From assembly GCA_007922195.1 (NCBI GenBank), contig ML682059.1, positions 17,378,205-17,442,204 on the forward strand: a DNA stretch of 64,000 bases, given 5' to 3'. This document shows positions 1 through 10,950 of this stretch, one piece after another. This stretch comes from Podocnemis expansa. Lineage: Eukaryota; Chordata; Testudines; Podocnemididae. Position numbers and translations under genes: made by a program. The notes under the pieces are model-generated. The model made no database searches. It had not been told where the DNA came from and was given only the letters and a program-made list of their open reading frames with translations. Positions within the stretch are counted from its first letter, which is position 1. Each line of letters opens with the position of its first letter.

Positions 1-2
1 AT

Positions 3-68
3 GCACCAGCAAGATGTATTGTGGTGCGTGATGCAGTTAAGGACCTGATCCTCAGTGTGGACCTCTGA
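3..68 (+). pseudogene. Harbinger transposase, last ~21 codons (partial)
   Basis: Reading from base 3, the frame ends in VVRDAVKDLILSVDL then TGA at 66-68. The transposase relic near 25,950 ends similarly (a frame with MRDALQTTF and an acidic tail). The catalytic part would lie upstream of the window. The match is short, so this rests mostly on the neighbouring Myb-like exon having the same relative position in both copies. Confidence 0.35.
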
Positions 69-351
69 CGGTCAGGCCTGCTGCAACAACCACCCCACTC
101 CCCACTCCTGCCACAGAAACCCCCCCACTTACCCAGCCTCCCACACCCTGAACCATACCCATATAAATCTCTGAAAACAAATCAAAAAGTTCAGGTGTTT
201 TTTTTTTTTTTTACAATGGGGAAAGGGGGCAGGGCAAAGATGGGCTTTGGGAGGCGGTAAGGGAACTCAGAACTGTTGGGATGAGAACTGGGATGGGGTT
301 GTCACACTGGAGAGGGGAGAGGTGGGTGGGTGAGAACTGGGATGCTGTTGT

Positions 352-850
352 CTAACTGGGGAGGGGGGACATGGGTGGATGAGAACTGGGGTGGGGTTGT
401 TTAACTGGGGAGGGGGGATGTGAGTGGGTGAAAACTGGGAGGGGATTTTCTAACTGAGGAGGGTCGATATGGGTGGGGGGTTCTAAACATGGAGTTAATG
501 GGGTGCAATACTTGGCCCGTGACCTTCCATGCTGTGGCCTCCCCCAAAGCCACCCCAAGTCTGGGGCACCTGCGGTGAGGGATACCATGCTCCCTCTGGG
601 GGTCTCTCTCTGCTCCTGGGGGGGCAGGTACCCCGCAATGTGCTGCAGGCCTGCTGCAACATCCTGGACAGCAATGCTGAGGGCTTGCAGCACATTGCTC
701 TGCCGGTCCAGAGCTGCGACGACGCAATTGTCGGCATCAGCTGCCTGCTGCGACTGCTGGAGGGTCCGATCCTGGTGGCGGGCTAGCTGCTCCCACCATG
801 CCCGGCTGGAGTCCTTTGCCCTCTCACTGAGCTCAAGCAGCCTCTGAAGG
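352..850 (-). pseudogene. Myb-like partner protein of Harbinger, C-terminal exon (partial)
   Basis: On the minus strand an open frame runs from about 850 down to 352. It starts with a glutamine/alanine-rich helical stretch (ELSERAKDSSRAWWEQLARH, then a QQSQQAADAD segment), then a second hydrophobic helix with ALSIAVQDVAAGLQHIAGY, then a proline-rich tail. This layout, an amphipathic C-terminal helix after a spliced N-terminal Myb/SANT domain, resembles the partner protein encoded at 26410-28232. A likely splice acceptor lies upstream near 942-960 on the minus strand: a pyrimidine run, then CAG and CAGCT. The equivalent place in the other copy also has a CAG acceptor. The N-terminal DNA-binding exon was not found here. 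The frame is open across the helical region, but the copy is partial and I infer no function today. Confidence 0.5.
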
Positions 851-1669
851 ACTCAGTCCCAGGTCAAGAGGGCTCTCCTCCTCCTCCTTAGTTCAGTGGC
901 TTCCAGGGTCCCAGGGGCAGGGTGGCGGGTGGCTCTGCAAGCTGCTGGAGGGGAGATGAAACTATCATTAGACCCTTCAGTCTAGTGTCCTTGGCTGTGT
1001 GCAGCTTGTCAGCTGCAAATACCTCTGCCCTGACTATCCAAAGGCAGCCTAAACTGTGCTCTGTGGGACAGTACCCCAAAGGTGCACATGGCTTCGTGAT
1101 GCCCACCTGAGGTGGGTGGCAGTGAGGTTGGTCTTGTCTTGGGACATCTCACAAGACCATGAGCCAGCAATGAGGGCATCATGCTGTCCGCCCTTGATGC
1201 TGCCACATGCGGTCACTGCCATGTGAACAATCTGCAAACCCCTCCCCACATGGGTCTGGCAGCCTGGCGCCAAACATCCCTTGGCCAGTGGAAGGGCCTC
1301 CATGCCCCACTCCCAGCTCTGTGCCTGGCCTCTCCCTGGCCAATGCCCCCCTCAGCAGCCACGCCTCTACTCCAGTGCCTTGTTAAATTATTTATCCCCA
1401 GTTAAACAACTTCAGCAGGAGAGACTGAGGGTATCCCTCCTCCCACGCCATCAGAACAGCCAATAATTTAGTAGTTAGGACACTCACTGTGAAATCACAG
1501 AAGGCAGAACCCATATCTTTTCTGCTCCTCAAGTGGAGGGGGATCTGCAAGAAAGGCCTCCTGTTTCACTTATGACGACCATAACTATTGGGTTAAAAGC
1601 CAGTCCTTTCCCATTCCCTAAGACTACTCACTTTCTGCTCCTCTGGCATTTTCACAACACAATCACTGT

Positions 1670-2127
1670 GGCTATATCTACACCTAAAATCTTAGTTTGG
1701 ATTTACTTAGTCCGAATTAAGTAGTTTGAAGTTAGTTCAAACTAAGCCCCCTTTTTTTTTTGTTCGAACTAATTTCTGAGTTTGAACTATCTGAGCTTTT
1801 TTTAGTTCAAACTAACTTTTGAGTTTGAACTAAAAACAAAGAAGTGGCAAGTTTTAACTAAGACATTAGTTCAAACTAACGGCTAGTTTGAATTTATTTA
1901 GTTTGAGTATATATTGGGCTAGTTCAAACTAAATATGCAAATTAGTTCAAACTAAGCAGTTAGTTGTGACTAACCAGCTGAACTAACTAGTTCAAACTAA
2001 GATTTATTTAGTTCTAACTAAAAACTTCTTTAGTTTGAACTAGGCAAAAACCTAATCTAGCCATGGGCTAAATTAATCTGGATTAACCCTTCTTAATCTG
2101 AATTAATTTGCTAGTGTGGATATACCC
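1670..2127. mobile_element. Harbinger-type MITE, palindrome family A (458 bp)
   Basis: It starts GGCTATATCTACACC and ends GTGTGGATATACCC, an imperfect terminal inverted repeat. Both sides carry the 3-bp duplication TGT (1667-1669, 2128-2130). The interior is packed with variants of TTAGTTTGAACTAA, a near-palindrome around a decayed TTCGAA core. There is no coding capacity. The 3-bp target duplication and ends match the PIF/Harbinger superfamily and the autonomous relic at 24449-29358. Confidence 0.85.
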
Positions 2128-2365
2128 TGTAGTATTTCTTTATGATTCTATCATACATGATCATTTTTTGCTATTGCAAAACCCTGTTCTATATTTCTGT
2201 GTTGTCTGGAGTATTAGTTTAAATCAAACAATGCAAAATTAAAGACTTCTATGAATCCCGTCCTGCCTTATTTGCAGCCCCAGATCTCCAGCGAAGTGAT
2301 TGAAATTTAATGAAAGAATGCACCAACAGACCCTATATGACTTTAGGAAGTTGGTTAATGTTACA

Positions 2366-2575
2366 ATGTGATCTACTAGTTAAGACATTGGATTCAGGAG
2401 ACACAGGCTTTGTCATGGGTTTATTGGGGGACCTAAGGCAAATCAATTCTTTTGCTTCAGTTCTCCCACCCATAAAATGGGAATAATGTAGTGTGAGTAG
2501 TCCTGCTTTTAGAAGGGGATTGGACTAGAGGCCCCTTCCAGCCCTAATATTTTGTAATTCTATGATAATAATCCT
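2366..2575 (+). repeat. MIR-type SINE relic followed by a CR1 3' end
   Basis: 2440-2490 has the MIR layout: a GACCTAAGGCAAATCA-like stretch, a cagttctcc segment, then ATAAAATGGGAATAATG. It is followed at about 2515-2566 by the CR1 3' terminus (GGGATTGGACTAGAGG, CCTTCCAGCCC and an ATTCTATGATAA-like octamer). Both are old and diverged. Confidence 0.6.
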
Positions 2576-2754
2576 GACATTCTGTGAAAGCTGCATTGAG
2601 GTCTTTGTCTTTTATATCACTCATCAGATGCTGTGTGGGGTACTGGTGGGGAAAGCAAAGGATATATATCTGACATTTCCATCTAAAATCCAATGTGGAT
2701 GTAGTAGTAGGAACAGAGACTTGAAATAGCTATGGGTCTGTCTTTTTGCACATA

Positions 2755-3220
2755 GGCTATGTCTACTGCTAAAAGCTTAATTTGGACTTGCTTAGTCTGA
2801 ACTAAGTAGTTTGAAGTTAGTTAGAACTAAGCACATTTTTCTATTTTGAACTCACTTTTTAGTTTGAATTAGCTATGCCTTTTTTAGTTTGAACTAACTT
2901 TTTAGTTAGAACTAAAAAAGTGCAGCTAGTTTGAGCTAAAAGTTAGTTCAAACTGAAAAATTGCAGTTAGTTTGAACTAACTTCTAGTTTGAACTTATTT
3001 AGTTCAAACTATCATGACTATATTGTTCTAGTTCAAACTAAATTTCAAAATAAGTTCGAACTAAGAAGTTAGTTTGGACTAACCAGCTGAACTAACTAGT
3101 TCAAACTCAGATTTGCCTAGTTTTTTAGTTCAGACTAGGTAAAGCATAGTGTAGATAGGGAGCAAATTAGTTTGGAGTAAGACTCTTTAATTAGAACTAA
3201 TTTGTTAGTGTAGACATACC
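2755..3220. mobile_element. Harbinger-type MITE, palindrome family A (466 bp)
   Basis: Its ends are GGCTATGTCTACTGC and TAGTGTAGACATACC, flanked by ATA at 2752-2754 and 3221-3223. The interior again consists of AGTTTGAACTAA/TTAGTTCAAACT units, so this is a sister of the copy at 1670, about 630 bp away. Non-coding. Confidence 0.85.
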
Positions 3221-3223
3221 ATA

Positions 3224-4455
3224 GAGGCCAGCAAAGTTGCCAAAGCATGAGTGGTGAGTGAGATGGATGTTGGAAGAAGTGAGGTAACACTCCTTCTTCA
3301 AGAGCAAGTTAGGGGATCAATAGAAGATTTCGAAGCATAGTTCTTTAATATTGCTAAAGCTAAATGTCATTCCATCTCTGTGGCTTAGCATCAAGGCTTC
3401 ATCTGACCCTAAAATTGGAGGTCATGAGTTATTTATTGGTTTTGTTAGCTATTACAATCAATTCACTATTGTAAAATGCTTTTTAATGTGCCACATATTG
3501 TATTAGGTGATTTAGAGCTGTACTGAAGACAATAGAAAGAACAAAATGCCCAGATACTAGAAGTAAATGTACATGTAATTAGTAACACAGGGTTATTTTT
3601 TACAGTGATCAAATCATTTGTCTGTTTTGTAAGTAATCTGAAGTAATATTTAATATTTCAGAGTAAGTTACAGTATCTGGCTATTAAGCAATAATTGTGC
3701 AATATTATTCTGACCATGTATTATTTTTATTGAGGTAGTGAACTGTTTTTAAATTTCAAGAAATTACTAATTCAGATTTGCTTTGGTAAAAAGGCTTCAC
3801 ATTCAAGAGTAATTACTACATAGTATAACACTTCAGGGTCAGAAACACAAACCGGCCACAGCATTTACAGAGCTACACTATAAAAACACTGTTAAACTTG
3901 TGTTACAGCCTTGTAAATAGCTAGCAGAATCTTCAAATTAATTGGGCTCTAGTCATAGAAACTGACTGTCACATTAAGCAAAGTCATCACAGTTAGACTC
4001 ACAGATCTAGTTTTTAGTTTTTTGATGGAAGCTGGTATAAATGCTTCCTAGAATTCAAACATATAATAATGACAGCATTTTGTGAACAATGAATTGTGTT
4101 AGCACAGTATGTAACTGTGTGCAAGAAAACTTCCTGGCTTCATAGTTCAGGGTGGATTTTGCACTTCCACTCTTTCCATGTTTTATACCAACCTATGTCA
4201 TATGTGAATTCACAGCTCAGTTTTGGCTGTAGAATTTGGAAGATCATCTGGGGAATCTAAGGAAGATTACTATGGAAATTAATTATATAAGAATTAGCTA
4301 TTAGCACTCAGGGATGGTGATGGTTTATTAATACATTAGCCACTCATAAAACAGTTGTCTGCAACACTATATCTGTACAGAACCAGAAAGACAAGAGAAG
4401 AAAAGGTGAGAGAGCTAAAAGAAAATATTTAGAAGCACTGGATGGAGAAACAGAC
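3224..4455. other. No gene seen
   Basis: AT-rich sequence with no coding frame, no terminal repeats and no tandem array that I can recognise. Confidence 0.5.
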
Positions 4456-4458
4456 AAG

Positions 4459-4823
4459 GGCTATGTCTACACACACATGGTTATTTTGAAATAAGGATTT
4501 CAAAATGAGTTATTTTGAATTAAGGGAAAGCCTACAATCCAAAATCCAAATAGCTGTTATTTCAGAAGGGATATTTCGAAATAAAGCCATTTGGACCTGT
4601 TGTTTCGAAACAACAGGTCTAAATGGCGTTATTTCGAAATATCCTTTCCGAAATAACGGCTGTTTCGCAAACATCGAGGTTTTACTTTTTCAGAACGATG
4701 ATTCTTATTTCGAAAGGATGGGATCCATCCTTACAAAATAAGAAAACGTCATGTAGACCTAATTTCTTTTATTTCAAAATAATGAGTGTTATTTCGAAAT
4801 AAAAGTACCTTGTAGACATACCC
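4459..4823. mobile_element. Harbinger-type MITE, palindrome family B (365 bp)
   Basis: Its ends are GGCTATGTCTACACAC and TTGTAGACATACCC, with AAG duplicated at 4456-4458 and 4824-4826. The interior is made of TTATTTCGAAATAA and TGTTTCGAAACA palindromes, several still with intact CpG at the centre. It inserted at the edge of a Penelope end; the right duplication is also the first bases of that repeat. Confidence 0.85.
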
Positions 4824-5045
4824 AAGGAGTCCTGTGGCACTGAAAGACTAACAAATTTATTTTTTGAATGAGCTTTTGTGAGAGAAAATCCCACTTCATT
4901 AGATGCTTTGTTCTCCAAAGCATCTGACAAAGTTGGATTTTCTCCCACAAAAGCTCATGCAATATACAATCTTGTAGTCTTTAAGTGCCACAGGAATCCT
5001 TGTTTGTTTTACTGAACTAGACCACCAAGGATGCCCCTGTGGAAC
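4824..5045. mobile_element. Penelope-like terminal repeat, palindromic pair
   Basis: Two head-to-head copies of the same ~100-bp sequence: an AAGGAGTCCTGTGGCACT arm, an AAAATCCCACTTCAT segment, a centre near 4918, then the inverted copy ending with a GTCTTTAAGTGCCACAGG-like stretch and an ACTGAACTAGACCA segment. The same sequence forms both ends of the Penelope-like element at 51660-53245, so this is probably a solo inverted terminal pair. Confidence 0.6.
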
Positions 5046-5935
5046 TTGGAGTGAGAAAGGAATCCTTGTCTGGGTATTTGTTGACTGTTCTTGGTGTGGC
5101 AGTCTTTAAGTTTCCAGCTTTCTCCCAACTGGACCTCTTCAATTTGTCTCCAGTTAGATCAGTCCATAAATTCTAAACTGAGTCTATCAGCCCTTGAACT
5201 CCTGGGCTTGCAGTTTCCTTCTGTTTCCTTGCATTTTTTTACGGGCAGCCTGGTAGGGGGCTATTGCCCCTCTGCTGTCCCTGGCATTTTTCTGCCTTCC
5301 GTTCCCCCTCTGTTCTTCCTCCTTTGTATCTGAGCTTGTTTTTCTTTATTGGTCACAACTTTTGGTGCATGTCTCCATGATTGGCAGTTCTGGCAGGGGT
5401 AAGGGGTATGGTTAAGTCTGTTTTCCTCTATCCTCTTTCTGTGTTCACTAACAGGTTTGTAAACACCATTACAGCCCGTCTGAGGTCTAATCTGGAACAG
5501 CATCCCTAACTCTGTTAGATTTTCAGAGGTGACATAGTGACTATTGTTAGATCTGTGCTACACATATAGATGGGTAGATCTTCAGACTGACAGGCCCTGC
5601 AGTACATACACACACCTGCCCAAGCCAGAATGCTGTCTCTAATTTCTGACCTGGTCTAGCACAAGAGGTGGTGGTGACTGAGGAGTCAGTTCTGCAGACA
5701 CTGGCACCTGTTTTATTGGACTTTGTTGGGCCTTAATCACATACTTAAAGATAAGAATATACCTAAGTGTTTTACAGAATAGGATCTTCGGTGGTTGCAC
5801 TTCGGCTGCAGCTCCTGGCTTTAAGCTCAGCCTGCTCCCTGAAGATACAAGTACTTCCGCATTCTCGTCTTACAGATTCCTAAATCAAAAGTCAAGTTTT
5901 TTTTTTGTTTTTTTTTTTAACATAAACACAGAAGA
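5046..5935. other. No gene seen
   Basis: Mixed-composition sequence with only short frames on both strands and a T-rich tract near 5898-5920. No feature that I can support. Confidence 0.45.
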
Positions 5936-7880
5936 AATTATTTATTCCAGGAACACACATATTATCTGAAAGATGGCAAAGGATGAGATGCTGCTATTTG
6001 GCCAGCTTTCCAGCACTGCTCTTTCATTTGTCACGAGTCAAAGAACAGTTTCTTCAACAGGGCCTTCTGTCACTTTTCCAGGTGTAGGTGACACTGATAG
6101 GAGTACTTAGATATGCTATTTGCTTCTGGCAGTAGTTCATTCCACTCTACAATACTTTGCTGTGCTTGTGCCTGAGTGTCACCTCACCATTATCGTGGCT
6201 GAGTCCTTGAGGCACAGGGTGCTCCACCATCATGCAGGTAAGCTGTGTTGCGTTGTTAACGAAAGAGGAGACCAATATGACCTTTGGAATTGGTGTATTG
6301 TCTCACTCCTTAACATGGACTGTAAGGTCATGGCAAAGACCGTCTTACAGTGACTGTAGATCATGCTGGCAGACATGGTTCACCCTGCCCAGACCTTTAC
6401 TGTTCCCAACCGTGCTATATTTTGATAATCTTTATTTATTCTGGAACCTCTTGGGTATAGAAACATTCTGTCATTCACATTCCTGTCCCTGGATCATAGA
6501 AAGCTGGCTGGCAGGATGAGCCACAGGTATCTCCTGGATGCTCTGTGGGTGTTTGGTTTCGGCCTGTTCTGTGGATTTTCTCCAGGTGTTGTAGGCTTCT
6601 GTGGAGTCCTTGGTCAACTTCAGACCCTGACTCACCCGATCAGCTTCAAGTGAGGGTGCATCAAGGCTGTCCAATGCCTGGCCATCTGTACACTCTGGCC
6701 ATTGAGCCCCTTCTCCATCTGCTCCTTCAGAGGTTGATGGGACCAGGTGATCTGCTGTGCCTGGAAGCCTGCCAAACTGTTTATTCTGCAGTTTCCTCAG
6801 CCCAGGTCAAGATATTCAGTCTGATGGCTGGGCATAGGTGGGAGCTGGGTTCCCCCAGAAGGGCTAGGGTGTAGCTCTGTGTATTGTGAAGGCAGTAGGA
6901 ATCCATTTTGTAAATAAACTGAACAAAGTGGGTAGCTGGCATAAGGGTCTCTGAGTAATTTGTGAACTGGAGAAGACACAGGAGTGTCAAGGCCCTGTTA
7001 CAGGCCCCATGCCTTATGAGCCTCTATGGCCACCTACATCTCAAACCAGTTGTGTGACTTGTAGCTGGTTCATTTCTGACCTATGCCAAGGGCACATCTG
7101 CATCTACTCATGCTTCACGCTTTTCGTTTCTCCATCCTTATGTCCTGCCCTGACATTAAGTGATGGGTCCTATTGTCACCTAATGGGGATGAGGGACTCC
7201 AGTGTACCATTCCACCCTGGTCCCACAGCCTTCTGGGTTATTAGCTGGCAACTCATTCATGGAGTTATGTGAATAAGAGTGTATCTGGTGTGGTTCACCC
7301 TCATCCTTGATTCCTGCCCTTTTTGTGGCATGAGGGAGACGTTGGCACACACTTATCTTGAGTGTTCCAGGTCGCAAGCCCTTTACTGGTTCCTCCTGGA
7401 TATTCCTTTACAGTTCTGGCTTCACTTTTCCCCACACCCTCTAATTTACACCCACTTTATCTGAGGCCCCACAAAACAATGAGAACTCCTTATCATCCTC
7501 CTTCTGGCAATGACCGAAGTGGCCCTCTGTAACACTAGGGAGAAGATGTTGTCTGAGGGAGTGGTCTATGACTGTGGGGCCTATTTCCATTCGTCTTTTC
7601 ATTCATCTATCTGGACAGAATTCTTTGGGCCATGTCCACTGGCTTCTTAGACAGTTCTGAGGAGCAGTGGGTGCTGTCTGGGGTTTTCTTCTCAGTATCC
7701 GCTTAGGGTCCCCTACTTTTTTACTTTTGCACCCGTTCTTGTCCCTTAATTTGTTGCCCCACATAGTTATTTGAATTCCAGGCTCAGGAGCTCCTTAAAT
7801 TTGCCTGGGGGAGGGGCCCTTAGCTGTGGGTGGGCTTGTACCCGCACATCTCCTGGAATCCAATAAGACTGCAGCTGAGT
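5936..7880 (+). pseudogene. Tx1/L1-like LINE, decayed reverse transcriptase and C-terminus
   Basis: Broken plus-strand frames keep landmarks in the order expected for a Tx1-clade L1-like ORF2. VSLLNMDCKVMAKT (about 6300-6350) corresponds to the first RT motifs. VRVHQGCPMPGHLYTLAIEP (about 6650-6710) is the RQGCPLS-type motif 4 region. WVISWQLIHGVM (near 7230-7270) and CPFCGMRETLAHTYLEC (near 7315-7365) form the C-terminal region with a C-x2-C-x7-H-x4-C knuckle. Between these the frame shifts many times and stops are frequent, and the polymerase YxDD motif was not found. The 5' edge is uncertain. The clade assignment comes from family recall of the motifs, not from a search. Confidence 0.6.
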
Positions 7881-8884
7881 ATTAACAGCCCTTTTGCCAG
7901 ATGAGAAATGAACCTTATCCTTTGCTGCATGGGTGGTCAAGGTCAATCATTCAGAGCTTTTGTGGGGAAAAAAAAAGAAAAGGATGGTATTTGTATTATA
8001 ACATTTTATTGATAAAATGGCAAAAATGACAGTAATGCAACTTGGACTAACAATGCAAAAAAAAAACAATAGGAAAAAAAACTTTATTATAATCTTCTTT
8101 CTAGTTACAATGTAGCATTGTCAGTGACATATCTGAGGTGCTAATAATTTCTATTCCTACACTGTTTGATGAATTTACCCACTAAATATACTCAAGGTTT
8201 ATTTCTAAACAGGTTATTTGAGAAAGATCTTCATTCTACTAACCCTTAGAGAAGAATGACTGCAAATAATGTATATTTTTAGTACACCTCTTATTTGTTT
8301 CTTTTTTCTTTCTTCAGTGTGACAGTTTTTACCCTTTTAATAAAATCTGATTATAATGTTATGCTTAAGGAGTCCTGAAGTTATTAAATGGAGATTTCTT
8401 GATGAAATAAATCTGTTCAGTCATTAGTACTATTTGCATGGCAAAAAGAAAGGCTTATTGTTAATGCACAGAATTTACATGATCTTTATCATTTGTAACT
8501 ATTACTGAAGCACTATAATTTAGTCATATGTTTCAGAATAATATGGGACAGAGTTCATTCTGCACATTTATTTAACCTTTTATTTCTGATGACCAATTGT
8601 AATTTATTACTCTGAAAGACCAGCAGCACCTGGTCTCTCATTTTATCTGATTTACATTCAATTCCTTGGAGGTGAATGTAGAGGGAATGGTTAGAACAAC
8701 TATAGCTCTTAAAAATGCTGTTTGTCTCAAGAACAAATGTAGTGTGAAAACTCCTATCTGAAATATAATTCACTTTGACACATCAGTATTTAAGGTGTTA
8801 ATTATACTGCAGTTAGAACATCTAACTAACATCTTTGGTTTTCCAAGTTTAACCTCTCAGCTTAAGGTGCTAAGTGTTGGAAAG
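7881..8884. other. No gene seen
   Basis: AT-rich sequence with several A-runs (for example 7970-7982 and 8057-8082) and no recognisable element or open frame of note. Confidence 0.5.
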
Positions 8885-8996
8885 AGATCAGCTGATCCTA
8901 GTTAGGGGTGGGGCTTCCCTGCTGAGCAAGCTGCAATGGGGAAGTTTGAATGGGAGTTGGGAAGGGCACATTTAGAGGAAATGAAGGATTTTTGTA

Positions 8997-9721
8997 TTGC
9001 TTTGCTTGGTGCATTGGGGTGTGGGTTTTTTTAGGCAGACCAGGAGTAGGGGAAGCACTATAGCTGATACAGAGGCAGAAGTGGTAGATACTCAAGCAGG
9101 TGAAGAAACAGCAAAGATGAAGGGATGTGAAAGCTGCAGGATATATATGATCTTGGAGGGGATACCTCCTAAGACCTTTATGTGTATGAAGTGCTGCCTT
9201 ATGGGGCTGATGGAGGATAAAATTCAGGAGTTAGAGATGCAGGTGGAAACTCTTTGAATTTAAAAGGGGATCTGAACAACTGATGGAGCAGACAAATGAG
9301 GGGGTTTTAAGAGAAACGCCAGACCTGCAGATGGAAGCAGGACCATCAGACTGTGAAGTCAGCATATAGGGAGATGAAAGTGACCAGTGGAAGCATGTGA
9401 TGGTGAGAAGTCGGCAGAGGAAATGATGGACTAGTGAAGGAGAAATAGAGCTTAGAAACAGGTTGATAGTGTTAGCAAATGAAGGAGCAGAACAGGTGGT
9501 TACTGAAAGTAGGAGTGCTGAAAGGAAGAAGAGAAGAGCGGCTAGCCCTATCCAAAGAAGGGATGAGCCAGTGGAAATTCCTTCCGGTAAGAGCCCCAGA
9601 AGGACTGAGGAGCGGTTGCAGAATATTGCAGAGAAAAGCTGTAGTACTGAGGCCTTGCCACTGGAAAGAACAGGGGATAGGCTAGAGAATTGCACTGTTG
9701 AACAAAACAAGGCAAGTCTAT
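8997..9721 (+). pseudogene. CR1 ORF1, N-terminal half
   Basis: The frame encodes a cysteine-rich module, CESCRIYMILEGIPPKTF then CMKCCL, followed at once by a coiled-coil-like stretch (MEDKIQELEMQVETL). This is the zinc-binding plus coiled-coil layout of CR1 ORF1 proteins, which bind RNA. After a frameshift near 9255 and an in-frame stop near 9367 a second stretch continues (from about 9463) with a basic KKRRAA segment and an RRTEERLQ helix. It is cut at 9721 by the foldback element; its esterase-like continuation resumes at 12413. Confidence 0.7.
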
Positions 9722-10346
9722 AGATGTGTCTACCATTACAGCAGAATTTGAATTGATGACTATCGATTTAAATTCTATTAAGACCCTGGACATGCCCGCT
9801 TTCATCAGTTTGAAGTGAGGCACTCCTCAGTTCGAACTGATGAAAACTTACTTTGAATTCATCAAACTTGGTTTGACAATAAAGTCAGGGTCAATTCAAA
9901 CTGAGGAGTTCGAATTGACCCAGTGTGGCCATGTCAATTTGAACTCATTGAGCTTGAATTGACAAGGGATGAACTTCCTACCAGGGTGCCATGCACACTG
10001 GGAGGAAGACCATCTCTTCAGCACCTGGGGAAGCAGCCCCAAGCGTGCCTTCACCCCCCCAGCCTCATGGGACTGGGAGGAGCAATGGGGTTCCTGTCCC
10101 CGGCTTGGGAACAGGGACACCAGCCCCAGCTCCAGCCCTGCTGGCCGGCTGCCTGCAAGAGACCCCGGTGGGAAGCTTGTGGTGGGCTGCCCACCTGCCG
10201 GGAAGAGACGTTGGTGGGCAGCTTCTACCAGCCTGGCCACCCGCCGGGAGGAGACCCCAGCAGGAAGCTTCTGCCCCGCTGGCTGCCTGCCAGGAAGAGA
10301 CCCTGGTGGGCAGCTTCTCCCAGGCTGGGCACTGTAAGCAGGAGCC

Positions 10347-10440
10347 AAGATGGCTGCCCCCGCAGGAGCCAAGATGGCTGCCCCTGCAAACCTGCCAATC
10401 AAGCAGGAGGGGAAGGGGCGGGGCAGGAAGTATAAAAGAC
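10347..10440 (+). promoter_or_regulatory. Compact pol II promoter in the LTR-like insert
   Basis: In order on the plus strand: two copies of AAGATGGCTGCCCC (10347 and 10371; YY1-like), CCAAT at 10395-10399, a GC box AGGGGCGGGGC at 10414-10424, and TATAAAA at 10431-10437. The order and spacing are those of a classical promoter, with transcription expected to start near 10460. The related copy keeps a TATAAAAG at 23854-23861. Motifs are seen directly; activity is inference. Confidence 0.65.
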
Positions 10441-10590
10441 AGGCAGAGGAGCTCAGTTCAGCCCTGGCGGCCGGAGGAGAAGGATGGCTCTGGCCAGGCT
10501 CCTCAGTCTCAGTCCTTCCACCGGCCGAGGAGGACTGGGGCTACCTGGCGCCCTCGAGCCTTCTGCCAGGATGGCTGGCTTGGGCCTCCC

Positions 10591-10950
10591 ATGGCGGGCA
10601 CCCAGTGGGAAGATCCCCTGCCCTGGGAGGGGGACAAGCCGCGGCGACCCGAACTACAGCACCCACCAACCCACTGTGAGGATCCGGACTACCAGGAGCC
10701 TGCCTCCCCAGCTGTTGGAGAGGACTTGGAGGAGCTGCCTCTGGTGCTGCCCGAAGCAGACCCCCCTTTGGGGATGGACCTGGGGGAACTGCCCCTCGCC
10801 CCCGACCAAGGGGGGCTGCCAGAATTGGCCCCGGAGGAGATGGTCATTGACATAGAACTCCCGGACCTGCTGCCCCCTGATGCCTGGGAAGGACTCTACT
10901 CAGTGCCCCTCAGTGAGTACCCCGAGGACGCTGAGGAGGACATCAACCAG
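10591..10950 (+). CDS. Acidic exon-like frame downstream of the LTR promoter
   Basis: From ATG 10591 the frame encodes about 120 residues very rich in Asp, Glu, Pro and Leu, with repeated blocks of the type DLEELPLVLPEADPP and DLGELPLAPDQGGLPEL. It leads to EYPEDAEEDINQ at 10950, directly followed by a GTACTG splice-donor-like sequence. The diverged copy near 24170-24321 has the same acidic LEELP-type blocks and a YPEDM-x-NQ-like end also abutting GGTACCC. I recognise no domain. It could be the 5' coding exon of a retroelement protein that splices onward, or a chance open frame in GC-rich DNA. Without the donor the frame continues to a stop at 11065-11067. Confidence 0.35.

Larger units (their letters stand above)
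1..1110 (+). mobile_element. PIF/Harbinger element, 3' part, cut by the window start
   Basis: The window opens inside a two-gene Harbinger-type element. A short plus-strand frame ending at 66-68 resembles the C-terminal tail of the transposase copy near 25,950: both have V-x-RDA followed by a short acidic end and a stop. It is followed by A/T-rich 3' flank and then by a minus-strand exon like the Myb-like partner of the copy at 24449-29358. Gene order and orientation (transposase on +, partner on - and convergent) match that copy. No right terminal repeat was seen, so the right edge is only the limit of recognisable similarity. 1111-1669 shows no clear feature apart from a short stretch near 1455-1530 resembling other diverged repeats at 56.3-57.6 kb. 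Confidence 0.5.
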
